A DNA stretch of 64,000 bases from Amoebidium appalachense (GCA_963693365.1 CAVNZM010000001.1:13950001-14014000), one strand, 5' to 3'. Positions 28,834 to 42,479 are shown, numbered from the stretch's first letter. Notes: generated by a model from the sequence alone, not told the origin. Made by a program: numbers and translations.

Positions 28834-29055
28834 AAAAGGGACTAGATGTAAAAAACGTCGCACGTGCGGCAAGACGTCAGTACGTGTTAGGCTGTATGCG
28901 TGCTCATGAGCCATAGTCCTGCTGCCACCACGAACACGGACACGAGTGCACGTGCGCCGTGCATCACAGCTTTTTTCAACCCTGTCATGAAGAAATATCA
29001 TCGGGATTCCTTTAGGGGGGATTGCAAGTCGGATGTCCCGGTCTATGTGTGTGAT

Positions 29056-29088
<33 letters not shown>

Positions 29089-29674
29089 GGACACGCACAT
29101 GCAACAAAAAGAAATCGCTGCCGCAAACGTTCAGTGGTTCTTTAGTCGGGGTTTATTTATCAAGTCTTTGGATTCGACTTGCTCTGTTTTACAGTCACCA
29201 AAATGACTATCAGAAAGCCCGCTACGGTAGTATATGTATGCACATGGCTGGGTGCTTGGGTGATGTTGGTTATTGGGTACATGTGCTGTGTATGAGGTGA
29301 AATGATGCGAAGACTCAAAGCTCTTTGAAACACCTACAAGTGGTGCTCGAGTCATTATACTGCTAGAAATATGGCATGCATTGTAAACTAAAGAACTCGT
29401 GTACACTGTGAGATTTTCATTCTCGCAACACCACCACTGAATCCAGTAAGTGAACGAGAGAACGGAAAAAAAAAAATACTGCAATACAATACTGCACTCC
29501 TATTATATACTACAGGGGCGGTCGTCCGTCTACGCAAAAACATATCCGCAAACCCCCCCACACTTATCGTATATAGACGGCTATACATTCACAAACACAC
29601 TTTGTCTACCTACTACATCCCACCACTTTTTTTCTTGCAAAAACTGGTGACACGTAACAGTTGGTTTTTTTTTT
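28433..29674. other. Intergenic region between two minus-strand genes
   Basis: Holds the 3' flank of the acyl-CoA synthetase gene and the promoter of the TPR/J-domain gene. A T-run lies at 28803-28829 and a G-run at 29058-29087. The rest is non-repetitive, with short frames that I do not call. The stop codon of the synthetase gene is followed at once by an A-run on the sense strand. Confidence 0.5.
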
Positions 29675-30966
29675 TTATGCGCTGGGAGTGGGGGTGGTGA
29701 CGTTCTTAAGGCCGACCTCCTTGAGCGTGATCTCGACGTCCTTAAGGGCATCTGGGTCGTCGATGGTGGCGGGCATGGGCACCTTCTCACCGTCAGCCAT
29801 CTTCTGCATGGTACCGCGCAGGATCTTGCCCTGTGGTTAAGGGGGTGGTGTGTTAGCTCAACACGGTGAATTTCACGAAGAGTGGTGGGACTGTGATTTC
29901 ACCAAGAGTGGTGGATACGTTAGCTCATAAGTGAAACATACAAGATTTTAAAAAGAGTGGTTGAGATAGATACGAGGAGAAAGCACAAAAGAACATAATA
30001 GAGTGCCCATGCCCAACCACTACGGACTCAACAATTGTGTAATATAGTAAAAGCCATCCTAACCTTCGTGGTGATTCGCTGGAGACCCTCTTTTTCTTGC
30101 ATGTGTGCTCCTGCCTTTCCCCTTGCTCAAGCGATGCAAATCTTCAGGTAGTGTATATCACAAATGGTGGTGTGTGTGTGAATGTGTGCCCCTTTCTTTC
30201 CCCTTGTTTAGAGTAATGCAGACTTTTGCCGAGAAGAGATCACACGAAGTATAATTCATGTCGGTGCAAGTACGAGTGTGCAAAGCGCAGCGTCCGTGGT
30301 TTTTTTTTTCTTTCTTTTTTTCTTGCTTTGGGGGGGGGGGGGGGGGGGGGGGGGACATATGATATGTGTACTTACAGAGCGGGTCTTGGGCAGCTTGTTG
30401 ATGACCTTGCACGTCTTGAAGAAAGCCACGGGGCCAATATGGTGACGCACGAGCTTAACACACTCATCCTCAATCTTCTTGAAGTCCTTGGGGTCAACGT
30501 TCTTCTTGATAAGGATCATACCGAGAGGAACCTGGCCCTTGAGCTCGTCCTTGACACCAAACACGGCGGATTCGGAGACGGCGGGGTGGGCGTTGAGAAC
30601 CTGGAGTGTGGTAAGGGTGGGGTGGGGTGGAGTGAGTGGGATGGATGGGATGGGTGGGCGGTTGGGTAGAAAGAATGTACATTTCTTTTGTGGATGTGTG
30701 TGGGTGTTAAAAAAGGGGGTGTTGGATGGTGTGTGGAGCAAGAATGATGAAGCAAGCTCCATATGGCAGTGGATGAATTCGAATACCTTAACAAGCATGC
30801 TTGCTGTGTGGATGCAAAGAAGTACCGGAAGTTCCAGAAACAAGAAATCTAGCTACCAACACCGCACCCAAGCAGCGTTCAATTTGCGAAAACCAGTGCG
30901 CACGCACTATGATTAACAGGTGTAAAAGGGCGGTGGCGGTGGCGCGGGGGGAGGGTGTGTGTGTGT

Positions 30967-31003
<37 letters not shown>

Positions 31004-31601
31004 ATAGGTAAAGGTCAAGAAACACACACCTCCTCGATGGCGCCAGTGGAGAGACGGTGGCCGGCCACGTTGATGACGTCATCGGTACGGGCCATGATGA
31101 ACACGTAGCCCTCCTCATCCTTGTAGCCGGCATCGCCGGTCTGGTAGTAGCCGGGGTAGCGCTTCATGTATGCCTTCTGGTAGCGGTCCTCGCCAAGGAA
31201 CAAGCCGGTCATGGCACCGGGGGGCAGGGGCAGCTTGACGGCAAGCTCACCACGCTCAAGAGGGCCTGAATGGGGGTAAGAGTGGGAGGGGTTAGAATGT
31301 GTAATAATTGTCTGCAAGTACACAACGATCACGTTTTTCAATCAAACCAGTCCTTCCCCCCCCCCCCCATCCCCCCTCCTCCAACACCCACCCACACACT
31401 GTGGGGCCGTGACACCCCCTACATCATGAACCAACAAAGCAGTTGTTCGTATCAAGCAGCAGTCCTATTGCCACGGATTTCCCAAAAGGATAGGAGCGCA
31501 GAAATACATGGGTCCAATTTAGCTGGAACGGGTAGGTATTACGGGGAGAGAGAAGATGAAGGCAGGGAAGGGGCTAGGGAGGAGAGAAAAGGAGAGGAGA
31601 A

Positions 31602-31658
<57 letters not shown>

Positions 31659-32024
31659 GTAGTATGCGTAACATACCGACTTCGTTGCCATTGTCATCAA
31701 GCACGCGGAGGTCCCAGCCGGGCACAGACTTGCAAGCGGAGCCATACTTGTTGGGGAAGGGCTGGATGCCGAGGGGGTTTGCCACGATGGGCCAGCCGGT
31801 CTCAGTCTGCCAGTAGTTGTCCATGATGGGCACGTTGATGAACTTCTCAATGAACTTCTCAGTGGCGGGGTCAAGGTGCTCACCGGCGGGGTAGAGACCG
31901 CGGAGGCTGTGTGTGGGGTTAAGGGTGAGGAGTTAGAAGTGGTTGGGGGTGAGAAACGAGATGCCGTTGTATGATCGGGTTTCTTTTTCCAGGCTGAAAG
32001 GGGAAAGGGAAAGGGACGGTGTGT

Positions 32025-32072
<48 letters not shown>

Positions 32073-35000
32073 GCATCCCGAAGGAGGAAACACGGGCTCC
32101 ACAGCAACCACTCCCCAAAACCACCACCGCCTCTACCACCACCAAACGGACGCACGAGAGAATCACTCTCTGCCAAAGAATACGGCCTAAAGAAAAACAA
32201 TAGCTGTTCTTCTGCCCGCCGCGACTGTCGCGCAGTATCCTTGCCACTCACAGAAGAAAGAACAGTCGTCCAAACAGTCCTGGCCCCCTTAACTCAACTT
32301 CCACTAATCCAACACAGCAATCCTCAAGCGGCGAGTCAATATGTAATTCGATTGAAGTAACTTCCCGAAGATTCGCCCGAAAAAGCTCCCGGCTCACCGA
32401 TAGCTAAGTTAATGGCCGGGGATCCCGGTTGTCTTTAGGTGATCGATTATATGTATCTGCCAGCCTGTAACTTAGGGTATTATAGTAGGGTGGTCTTACG
32501 ATGAGAGGTCGGACTTATTGAACCACTCGCCGTTGGGGTCCTCACGGTAGATGGCACGGATGGCCGTGGGGGAGGTGAACAGACCCGTCACCTTGTACTC
32601 GTCAATCATCTGTAAAGGCCCGAGGGTCAGAAAACTACCATTGTAAACCGAAAAATCGCAACTCTCATTTGCACTAAGACACGGGGGGGGGGGGGGGGGG
32701 GGGGGGGGGAGACCCAACATAAGGCCAGTGTTTCATAACCTGCCTGACAGACAGAACCCCGTGCTAAAACAGCAATAGAAACAGAGCTGATCATCGTCAC
32801 CAGGTTGATAAATCTCAGGAACATAAGAGTTGATTGAAGTGAAAATTGCAGGTCCGAGAGGGGAAAGAGGGGGGGGGGGGGGGGGGGGGGGGTTGTATGC
32901 ATTCGGAAGTGAGGGGGGAGGGGAGAGTCGACAAGGTGATATAGAACGTAGTGTACAGCTAAGCATGTATTCCGATACCCCTGTTTAGAAAAGGAACAAA
33001 AAGACACAAACGGGTTGAATGTATCATTGGTTCAATCAGTCGGTTCAACTCCCCCCCACCCCTCCTCCCCCCAAAAAACCCCCATCCCGCGTCTCACATC
33101 CATCCGTTAGTTGCAAGTCATCACCAGCTTCAAGAAGTCTACAGCAAGGGGGAGAGAGTCATTTTTTTACTGGGGAAAACAAAGAGAGAGAGAGAGGAAG
33201 GAACGACGTACCCGCCACCATTCACCGGCATCGGGGGTGCCGACGGGCTTGCCCTCGAACATGACGCTGGAGATGCCGCTCATCATGGGGCCGTAGCAGA
33301 TGTAAGAGTGGCCCACCACCCATCCGACCTGCAAGCAGTAGTGGGAACATGAGCGTGGGTGGGAGTGGGAGAGGGAGAGGGAGAAGGAGAGGGATTGAGA
33401 GAGAGAGAGGGGTAGCAAATGACAAAAGAAAAAAGAAGGGGTGAAAGTAGGGGGAAAAGGAAGGGAGGGGAGATGTACAGAAAGGGGAAGATGTTTACAA
33501 ACGGCGAGCCGCCATGACAGACCCAGCCGGTCCCCTTACTAGTACTGCTGAAGGACTGAGAGAGGAGGGAAGAAGGAATGTAGAGAAATACCCAAGAACG
33601 GGGGGTGTGTGTGTGTGTGTGTGTGGAATGGCCGGGTGTGTCCACCGAAACATTGTGCCCAGGGGGGCGGGGGGATAAGGAAAGGGGACATTGCTATAAT
33701 CGCAGATCGGAAGCCAATAAAACCGTTTTACTCATACTTTCGATCTTCAAGCTACACTGTCTTTCTCGCTTCCCCTTGTTGAGTGCTCCTCTTTCTCTTC
33801 CTTTTAAATGGACACTTAGCCTCCACACATTAAAAAATACGCCCTTCCCCCCCTCCCCCACCCCCGGGAACCCCATCATTGCACACACGTGTATGCATGT
33901 TGAGTTACACCCCAACATCATACATTCAGAGGCCACATCAGCCAGAGCCACGTACACGCGAACAGCCGCTACTGGGGGGGGGGGGGGTGAGAGGGGTGGG
34001 TGGGGGGGGGGGGGGGGGGGGGGGGGGGAGGGGGAGAGAGAGAGAGAGAGAGAGAGGGGGGGGAAGGGGGGGGGGGGGGGGGACACTTGCATCAGATGCA
34101 GCCCAGAAGACATCACCGGGGTGCTGGTCGTAGATGTTCTTCATGCTCCACGTTAGAGCAGTGGCATAGCCACCGTTGTCACGGACAACACCCTTGGGCG
34201 CACCTGCAGGCCCACGTAAGAATGCGTTCAGGGAACAGGGGGTAAGGAGGGAGGGAGGGGGGATGCATTGCGGAGTATGAAGGTCGGTTTAACAAAGAAG
34301 ACCATTCAGATTAAGCAAAGCACACAGAGAATGCATCATAAGCAGTACCCAACTCAGCGGGGTGGGGTGGGGTGGGGTGGAGTGGGTTAGAGGGCCAAAT
34401 GCATGCAACGATGACCTTTGACCAAAGAGTCAGTTGCGACGGAAGATAGGGGGCTTTGGCACGGGTAAGATGTTGGCGGGGCAGGTGGGAAAGGGAGGGG
34501 GGGGGGGGGGGGGGAGGGGGGAATAGTACTGTTAAAAACATCGGTGTTCACGTGTAAGGTTCATTTTACATCCACTGGGGGAAGGGGGAGGGGGGGGAGG
34601 GAGGGACTGATGTGTCATGGAGTACGGTAAGCATATGATGGGGGAAGGGGGAGATTCACGGAAAACAACACAACGTATATATCTGCACAGGAAAGCACAT
34701 GGATCACTGGGGGTGTGGGGGTGGAAGAAGGTGGGGGGAGGGGGGAGGGGAAGGCGTGTGTGTGTCCGGGAGGGAGGGGGGGGGGGGGGTGTTGCTAACC
34801 AGTGGTGCCGGAGGTGTAGAGGATGTAGAGGGGGTCAGTGCTGTTGACCTCCACGGGGTCGTGGGGCCTGGCGGCATCACAGACCTCGTCCCAGTCAAGG
34901 TCACGGCCCGGCTTGAGCACGGCAGGGAGGGCCTCACGCTGCTTGTAGATCACCTGCAAACGGCAAAAGAATACAGGTTTAGTGTTTTGATTGAAAGGTG

Positions 35001-35112
35001 GTAAGTAACGAAACGAAGAGGGGGGGGGGGGGGGGAGGGGTCGAGAGTTGTGGTGTTGCTTACAAGAAGAAGAATGGAAGAGCCGAGGGTGGGTGGATGG
35101 TTGGGGGAAGAA

Positions 35113-35145
<33 letters not shown>

Positions 35146-37212
35146 ATGCAAGGTGAGAGAGTTGGGGCAACACTTTTCTTCGAAGATGGAGGTTAGGATA
35201 GCCCTTGGAAATACACTACACCTGAGCAGGTATGCACAGTATACCTGAGCAATGTTGGGGGGGGGGAAAGGTGATGGTGGTGGGAGTGCAACCACATGAA
35301 AATGGCAACCTTACTCATCTTCCCATTGAATCACTGTCATCTTCTCCCAGAACTCCTCCCTCCCTCCTCCCTTCCCTTCCCCCCTGCATTCCCTCCCCCA
35401 AGAAACACACAACCAACCCCAACACATAAGCATGCTTCAAGGAAAGGCAGTACCGACCTTGTCCGGCTTGTGCTCGGCAATGTCCAGGGCCTTGTTGACC
35501 AAGGTCTGGTAGTTGAGTGTCGTCTTGGGCTCAATACCGCACGACCCGGCAATGATCTGTACGTGTGCGTGTGAGCAAGTTACGACAATCTCTCTCCTCT
35601 CCTTTCTTCCCTTCTCTAGGACACCTTGGCTTTGCATAGAAGAAAGCAAGCTGACGGAAACAGAGGTAACATGGCTGCACCCTCACATGTGTGTGCTTGC
35701 ATATCAGTACCATACATGCAAGCGAATAATGAACAACATCCTTCCACCTATCTGTACAAAGGGCTCAGTCTGTTAGGTAAGGTATAGCAAGCCTCTCCTG
35801 TGGGACCTTTAAAAACCCAAAAACAGCGCCGCTGGACACGACGTATTATAGTTATCAAAACGTTAAAATGAGAAAGAACAGCAAGCAACAATGATTGCGA
35901 AAAATGGGCCACTTACAAGCTTGGGCTGGGCGTGGTTGATGCGGACAGCCAGCTCCGGGGCACCAAAGCCACCGAACACGACGGAGTGCACGGCACCCAG
36001 ACGGGCGCATGCCTGCATGGCAATGAGGGCTGCAGCCCCAACCAGGAGTTGTTAGAAAAAAGAGGTCTGGTAAATGTCTGCAAAGAATGCCAATCTTTTT
36101 TCAAGATTTCCATAGTGTAAGAGATAGAGGGGCAACAGTTCTGCCCAGCTTACACGAAGGTGCAGGCACCTAACACTTCTTCGACTCGAGCTACTTTGAA
36201 AGGGTGGATGCAGGGTGGTTCGTTCCCATACATGCTGAATGAATCTGACCCCATGTCGAGCGAGTACTCGGCTCTCTCCTTGCTTCCTGCCCCTTCCCGT
36301 ATATGCACTCGAAGGAAAACCTAAGCAGAATCCATACATACCCTCGGGGATCATAGGCATGTAGATCAGCACACGGTCACCCTTCTTCACGCCGAGGTTA
36401 GCCATGGCGCCTGCAGCCTTGGACACCTTCTCAAGCATCTCCTTGTAGGTGAACTTCTGCTTGGTATTGGTCATGGAGCTGTGGTAGATGAGAGCTGCCT
36501 GATCACCACGGCCGTTCTCAACGTGCCTGTCGGTGCAGTTGTAGCTGGTGTTCAGGGTACCATCAGGGAACCACCTGGGCTTGGTGGGGTCGGCATTGTC
36601 AAGAACGACGGTGGGCTTCTTGAACCAGGTGACCTGTGGTGCATGATCGGATACTTGTTAGTGCACAGAAAAGCCTATTATGCCGCAAGCCAGTTCAAGC
36701 AAGTTTGCAGATGTATCCAAACGGAGCTGACAGATGCGTTCCAAATAACTGCCTGCACTGGTAGGCTGGAAGCGAGTAGCTGGGGAGATGAGGGTAGGTG
36801 GTGGTAGGGAGGGGGGAGGGGGAGGGAGGGGGAGAGGGAGGGAGGGGAGGGGGGGGGGGGGACTCGAGCAGTAGCCAGCCAGCTGGTTTCAACCTGTGAA
36901 TTGACTTTTGGTTTTTCGATTTCCGCAAGGATAATGCTGCTTCAAGTTCTGCCCATCTTCTATTATATTTCCCTCTTTGCTAAAACTCTCGAGGGATGCC
37001 CTTTGGCCAAGATGCCTTTCTTCTCGCCCAGGTGTGCTTACCGCTTCGGCAGCCTGGCCCCAGAACCCAACGGGGTCCTCAACGGAGCGGCGGAAGGCAA
37101 TCTCATAGGCCCCCGGGATGTGCGTGGACATGGCACGCACAGCCACCATCCTCCATTGAGGAGGAAGCGCCTGGACGGCGTTCTTCACGGTGCGAGCGCC
37201 TAGTCTCAACAT
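29675..37212 (-). CDS. ACSS3: Mitochondrial propionyl/acetyl-CoA synthetase, ACSS3/PrpE type (12 exons, 671 aa)
   Basis: Exons in sense order: 37042-37212, 36342-36633, 35917-36029, 35458-35556, 34800-34953, 34091-34203, 33212-33328, 32500-32609, 31677-31906, 31030-31265, 30376-30600, 29675-29830. All phases join into one 671-codon frame, close to the family length. The enzyme activates propionate or acetate with ATP to an acyl-adenylate and then to acyl-CoA. Residues 1-31 ([21 protein letters not shown] and on) look like a mitochondrial presequence. The core motifs are YTSGTTGAPKG (271-281), YWQTETGWP (421-429), TGD (509-511), [15 protein letters not shown] (527-541) and SGKILRG with catalytic Lys622. 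SCGIEP and QTETGWP favour the PrpE/ACSS3 branch over acetate-specific Acs. The intron after 34091 is GC-AG. A start further upstream, in frame, is possible but would bury the presequence. Confidence 0.95.
31602..31657. repeat. G-run of 56 nt next to a donor site
   Basis: On the sense strand it is a C-run that begins about 20 nt after the donor of exon 31677-31906. Confidence 0.95.
34081..34091 (-). other. GC-type 5' splice site in the synthetase gene
   Basis: Sense sequence GAT|gcaagtgtcc. Using GC at 34089-34090 joins ASD to VGWVVGHSY in phase, as the family requires. The GT three bases on (gtgtcc) would shift the frame. GCAAGT is the usual consensus for GC donors. Confidence 0.85.
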
Positions 37213-37480
37213 CTTCGTTGTTTGCTTGCCGAAGCCCGCCCCGTTTTGGATTTCAGCTAACGCACAACTGACTGCCCACGCTCTAGCAGTGTTTTCGGTA
37301 CTCTGGGCACGGCTCGCCCTCTGCAGACTCACGCCTGCGTGATTTAGAAGTTCATATAATTGTTAAATCAGTGCTTGTTCTTTTAAATATGGTTAAAGCA
37401 GCTAGTGATCGAATAGGAACTCGATGTTTATATAATCAGCAGGCTTCGAATAGTTTAGAATTTTTTGATACACCAAGTTA

Positions 37481-37786
37481 ATTGGCCACCCTGGAATCGT
37501 TGCCTATTGGCTCCCAGGACGTCACCAAATTTGGATGTTCGTACGAGCCAACACGTCTGCAGTCCTTCCACTCATTTAATACATTCATTATGGGTTAGAA
37601 CGGCTTTGTATGTATTTAAAGTTTATACACCGATTTTCCAAAGCTAAAGGATTTCTTATTCCATCCCCACGCAGCAAAAAGGGAGTTATCAAGGCTGGCC
37701 AGTGCTTTCAATTAGAGCCAATCAAAATACGTTACGGTGAAGGCTATATGATTGGCCGCTGTCTGTTGACTTATTACCCCTATTGG
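37481..37786 (-). promoter_or_regulatory. Cluster of five CCAAT boxes upstream of the synthetase gene
   Basis: ATTGG at 37481-37485, 37506-37510, 37751-37755 and 37782-37786 (CCAAT on the sense strand of the minus gene), plus CCAAT at 37718-37722. All lie 270-575 nt upstream of the start codon at 37212. No obvious TATA box accompanies them. They are assigned to this promoter by position; a divergent plus-strand transcript cannot be excluded. Confidence 0.4.
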
Positions 37787-40700
37787 CTCGAACAACGCCC
37801 AGCGCGAAAATCTCCTAGATGCCAAGGTCCCCACGTAAAAATGCCGAGGTTTCCGGTGTAGGATCCACTCTATGGGTTTCTCCATCAATATAAATGTACT
37901 TGGTTCAAAAATAAATATCTTTTACCTTTTTTTGGTTAAGTCTATTTTGTAACATTCATCCATGTACTCAAATATGTAATCGACTACTAGGCAAGGTAAA
38001 GCTTTTATTCAACTGGAAAAATGAATATGGAGCCCCTTACGTCATCGGAATGAGTCTAGGCATGTGGCTCAGTAGCGGTAACGCATTTCCCTTCGAAGGG
38101 ACTCAAAGGAGTCGTCTTGTTTTTCTTCTTTCTTTCTTCAGTTCTTTGTCCTTCCGCTATCATAGAAACATAAATAAACCAAGACCCGCGATATCTAGAG
38201 CACAGCAAGGAGTGGGGATTGCTGTATAGGAAGTCCTGAGACGAGCACACTGCTTATAGGTTCAAAAGGTGCAATTACTCTGCGGTTTCCTTCTACCTGT
38301 CTGTACTGTTCATGAAGTCAGCGGATCCGGCGAGTGTCCGACCAAGAATTAACATATCATGCCTCGTCCATATCATTGCTAGCACTTTGAAGACATAATG
38401 AAGCGTAAATACGTTGAGGGACACTGTGTACTTCTTATAGCATGAATCGAACACAACCTCCACATGTAAGGCTTCGAGGTCTTTTTCTTTTGTCAAGCAA
38501 GACACAAAAACGCCGAGGCTCCGGCTACATCTTGTTCAAAAACCCAGAAAAAGGGAAAACAGAACTTTGTGTGTCTGCTCTTGCCCGGGAACTCTATCTG
38601 GCGGAATAACTCACTGAAGAATCAACTTCAGGGTGGGTATTTGAAATGGGCATGGAGGTAAATAACAGCCTCACGGCAATGTGGAGGAAATATGGGGGGA
38701 GGGGGAGGGGGAGGGGGGGTAGCAGATCTACTTCCGGCCCCTTTAAGAGTTTTACAGATGGCTCAGTTTTAACGTGGACCCGGAGAAATTCCGGTTGGGC
38801 ATTAACCGGGGGAGGTGGAGGGCCCGGGGGGGGGGGGGGGGGGGGGGAGGGAACAGGGAGGAGGACTTTTCGAAACTGAGGACGGTTGTTTTGGTAATTA
38901 CAGAGCGGTGAGTTGACTTGCCTTGCCGCGATTTTTTCTGAATTGTTCAAATTCGTTTTCTTCAGCAAAATTTAATGCATTTTTCTTTTTGTCACTGAGG
39001 AACTTGTAGTTTCCAGAACATTTTTTCCAAACGGTGCTGCCCACACTTAGAATTCCGAAGAAATCGGCAATGGCTGCGCTTGACAACAGTTCAAATGGAC
39101 CAGTCAGTTACCCAGCTAAAATAGGGCCACTGGGGGTGGGGTTGTGGGTGGGTGGGTGCGGAGCGGGGAGGGGGAGGGAGGGAGGAAACGGTAGGAGCAT
39201 ATTATCCAAGCTTACCGCCAAGTTTGGTACAATGCCACCTCCGTAGACTCGAAGTGTGGGTACGGTAGAAGGGTGAAAGGAGAGGGGGGTTGGGGAGGGG
39301 GGGGGGAGGGGGCGGGTCAATAAAAATCTTATCCTGGTGCAGAAAAGCAGGAGGGTTCTGCAGGGGGCCAGGGTGGGGGAGGTGGGGAGGAAAGGGAGAG
39401 GGAAAAATATGAGGCTCTCAAAAGCGAGAGGGAGACAGAGAGAGAGAGATCTAGATGCCCTAAGGCCTCAGAAAGTCAGGGGGAGAGGGGAAGGGGGGGG
39501 GGGGGAAGAGAGAGAGGGGGGGGGGTGGGAGGGTGAGTGGGAGATGGGGAGAGAGAGAGGGAGGGGGGGGGAGAGAGAGAGAGAAAGAGGGAGAGGGGGG
39601 AAAGAGAGAGTGGGGCGGGTAAGGGGAGGGGGGGGGGGGGGGGGGATTTTAAAGTCGGGTGGGGAGGGGTGGGGAAGGGGGGCGCCAATTTGGCAGAATA
39701 TCGATGGGGTGTTTTCGCAAAGGGTCTGTGGGCTTTTCAAATGGCCTAGTTGCCAAGCTCCCTTACTCCCCCCCCCCACCCCACCCCACCCCCCCGCCAT
39801 ACCAACCTACACCACCGTATGATCACCTGTACCATCGATACCCGAGCCAGATTACAGAACTAGGTTACTCCCCGAACTCGACTCCAGCAGCTATGATATG
39901 AGCCCCACATGACCTGAGTGCAGAAATGGGTGTTTCAGTAATGATAAAAGAGTAATGTGACTACGTTAAACTTCTAAATGGTTACTAAGTTAGTTATCAG
40001 TATGTCTCGCTCACGCTGTGGTATATACACTAGGTGCAACACTGGGGATACTAAGTCGACAGCGCCAAGTTGAAGACGTGCAGCCTCCGTCAGGTGAAAC
40101 GGGATGGTACAAACAAAGGTGTTATTATATTGCTAGTTAGTGGTGTGTGTGTGCAGGTAACACTTTAACACGCAAATGTATCATAGCACGAGACCGGACG
40201 GGTTCTGCTGGATGCCCGGTGTGCACGGCAGTTCGGTGAGTGAGTAAGTGTGTGTGTGTGTGTGTGTATGTGTGTAACAGCCCTCGGCACCACAGAGCGC
40301 ACGACACGAGTCATCCTAGGTAAAATTACAGTAGAACTGCAAACTTTTTTCTTCTCTAAAATTTGGACACCACGTAACACGAGTCTTCCACCCACACACC
40401 CCAAAATGCAAACACAAACACCCGAACACCACACGAAAACAGAGAGGTAGAGCCCCATCGAAACCCAGACCACACACACCTGCACCCCCAACACATACAC
40501 AGCCAGCATGCCAAACCTGCAGACACACCCACAGAACCAACCAACCATGCAACACTAGGCTCCTAGACCACTACACCGCAGCCACACTCTATGTAGAACA
40601 CCATATTCTGCTAGGTAGCCCAGCCACCCACCACCACCAGACCCCACCATCCATCCATATTTTCCGTAGGCCCCACCCACACCACACCCCACATTCCACC

Positions 40701-40860
40701 ACTTTAGACGAACCAATGAGAGCCCGGTTTTGAAAGTTTATTCGTAAGTCTTGAGTGGAGGGGAAGCCTGGTGCTACCCACTGGCTTGGCTGGGGTGAAT
40801 ACCCTGGGCAAAGTGTGTGCAAATAGTTAGGATTGTTTAAAGGCGTGTTAGCTTAGCTAA
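37787..40860. other. Intergenic region, no gene supported
   Basis: 37787-38640 is non-repetitive with short frames only. 38690-38850 and 39480-39650 hold G-runs and (GA)n. A Lys-rich minus-strand frame at about 38898-39086 lacks an ATG and was not called. 39890-40860 is non-repetitive apart from a short (GT)n at 40249-40268. Confidence 0.45.
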
Positions 40861-40867
40861 TAATACC

Positions 40868-40992
40868 GGAGCACCCTAGCTAGAGTACTCTCGGTGCTGG
40901 GTGGAAGATGGTAGTTCCCCCTGAGGGCCCAAGAGGTCCCTCCGGGAACAAAACGGGATATTAATAATAATAATAAATAAAATAAAATAAAA
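40868..40992 (+). mobile_element. Retroelement-type 3' tail with (TAA)n
   Basis: agcaccctagctagagtac, tcggtgctggg and cccctgagggcccaagagg are followed by ccgggaacaaaacgggata and a (TTA/ATAA) tail at 40957-40992. A (GT)n array starts at 40994, directly after the tail. The same order of blocks is present at 41313-41445. Confidence 0.5.

Positions 40993-40993
<1 letters not shown>

Positions 40994-41060
<67 letters not shown>
40994..41060. repeat. (GT)n microsatellite
   Basis: Pure GT immediately after a retroelement-type tail. Confidence 0.95.
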
Positions 41061-41063
<3 letters not shown>

Positions 41064-41312
41064 TACACATGTGCTCATGTGTGTGTATGTGTTTTGTGTA
41101 CACTCAGGTGGATGCGCGGTGTGAACCGTATTGGACGTGACACTTGAATACATGGATGAGCATGGTTCTGTTTCCTGCATTTGCGTAAGTCTGGCGCAGG
41201 CGATGGCGGTGCCGTTGTGGTAGTGTGTGAGTGTGTGCACATGTGTGTGCGTGTGCGTGTACACATGTCTGTGTCTGTGCTTGTGTGTACATGTACACAG
41301 CTGAATGCACCA

Positions 41313-41445
41313 TTAGCGCCCTTGCTAGAGTACAGTCGGTGCTTAGTGAAAAACAGTAGTTTCAATGAGGGACCCATAAGCCCCCCCCCCCCCTCCCCCC
41401 CTCCCCCCCTCCCCCCCCCCTCCCCCCCCCGGAAAAAAACGGGAT
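41313..41445 (+). mobile_element. Second retroelement-type 3' tail
   Basis: agcgcccttgctagagtac, agtcggtgcttagtg, a gagggacccataag block, C-runs (41382-41430), then ggaaaaaaacgggataaaa. It matches 40868-40992 except that C-runs replace the middle. G-runs follow from 41450. Confidence 0.5.
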
Positions 41446-41613
41446 AAAATGGGGGGGGGGGGGGGGGGGAAGTTTTGTACACGTGTGTGTTAAAACTTTG
41501 TGCTTGTGGGTGCGCCTGTAGTGTGTGTGTGTGGGGGGGGGGGGGGGGGGGGGGGGACAACACTGTGTGTATGAGGGCGGGGAGAGGGGAGGGGAGGGGG
41601 AAGGGGGGGGGGG

Positions 41614-41615
<2 letters not shown>

Positions 41616-41683
<68 letters not shown>
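41616..41683. repeat. (GA)n microsatellite
   Basis: Pure GA of about 68 nt after a G-run. Confidence 0.95.
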
Positions 41684-41687
<4 letters not shown>

Positions 41688-41968
41688 CAGCCGTATTGTT
41701 GGTTGCTTTGTCGATTCCGACGAATCAACTTAGTGTACCACCTTTAAAACGGATACTGCGTTAGCATAAGGTATGTTCATGTCTTTGCTCCCCCGGCAAA
41801 ACACTCCCTGAGCCCGGTCACGAACTCTTTTGATATATACATCAAATCGAAGGTCAGCAGGGAAAGTTCCCTAATCAGCCCCCTTTCCGCTCCCCCCTCC
41901 CTCCCCCCCCCCCCCCCCCCCCCCCCCGCTCCCCCACCCACCCCACCCTAAACCTCCCCCGGTGGCAC

Positions 41969-41974
41969 ACGCAG

Positions 41975-42070
<96 letters not shown>
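41969..42070. repeat. (CA)n microsatellite
   Basis: Pure CA, with a C-run at 41903-41927 on its left and degenerate CA continuing to 42165. Confidence 0.95.
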
Positions 42071-42073
<3 letters not shown>

Positions 42074-42479
42074 AAAACACACACATAGTAGACACATGCA
42101 CACACACGTGCACACACGCACACACACACACACACACTCACACACACAAGCACGCACACACTTAACAGACGCATTCACACACCGGAGGCCCCCTTTCCCC
42201 TGGACACCCCCATCTCCCCCCCCCCCCCCCTCCCCCCACACACACACACACGTGCGCGCGGGTGCTGTCTCCCCCCCTCCCCCCCCCCCCCCCCCCCCCC
42301 CCCCTCCCCACCCGAGTCCTCCTGGCCCCCCCTCCTCTCCCCCTCAACCCCCCTTCACAACAGAAAACCTGAGGAGACCGACGGGGGGGGGGGGGAGGGA
42401 GGGGGGGGGGGGGAGGAAGCGGCGGACGGCTGGGGAGGAGGAGAAGCAGGGGCACGAAGAGAAACCAGGCTGAGGGGAG

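Noticed and set aside
38898-39086. Lys-rich minus-strand frame followed by a GC-donor-like AAG|gcaagt
   Set aside because: No ATG, no recognisable partner exon and no homology; it could be chance.
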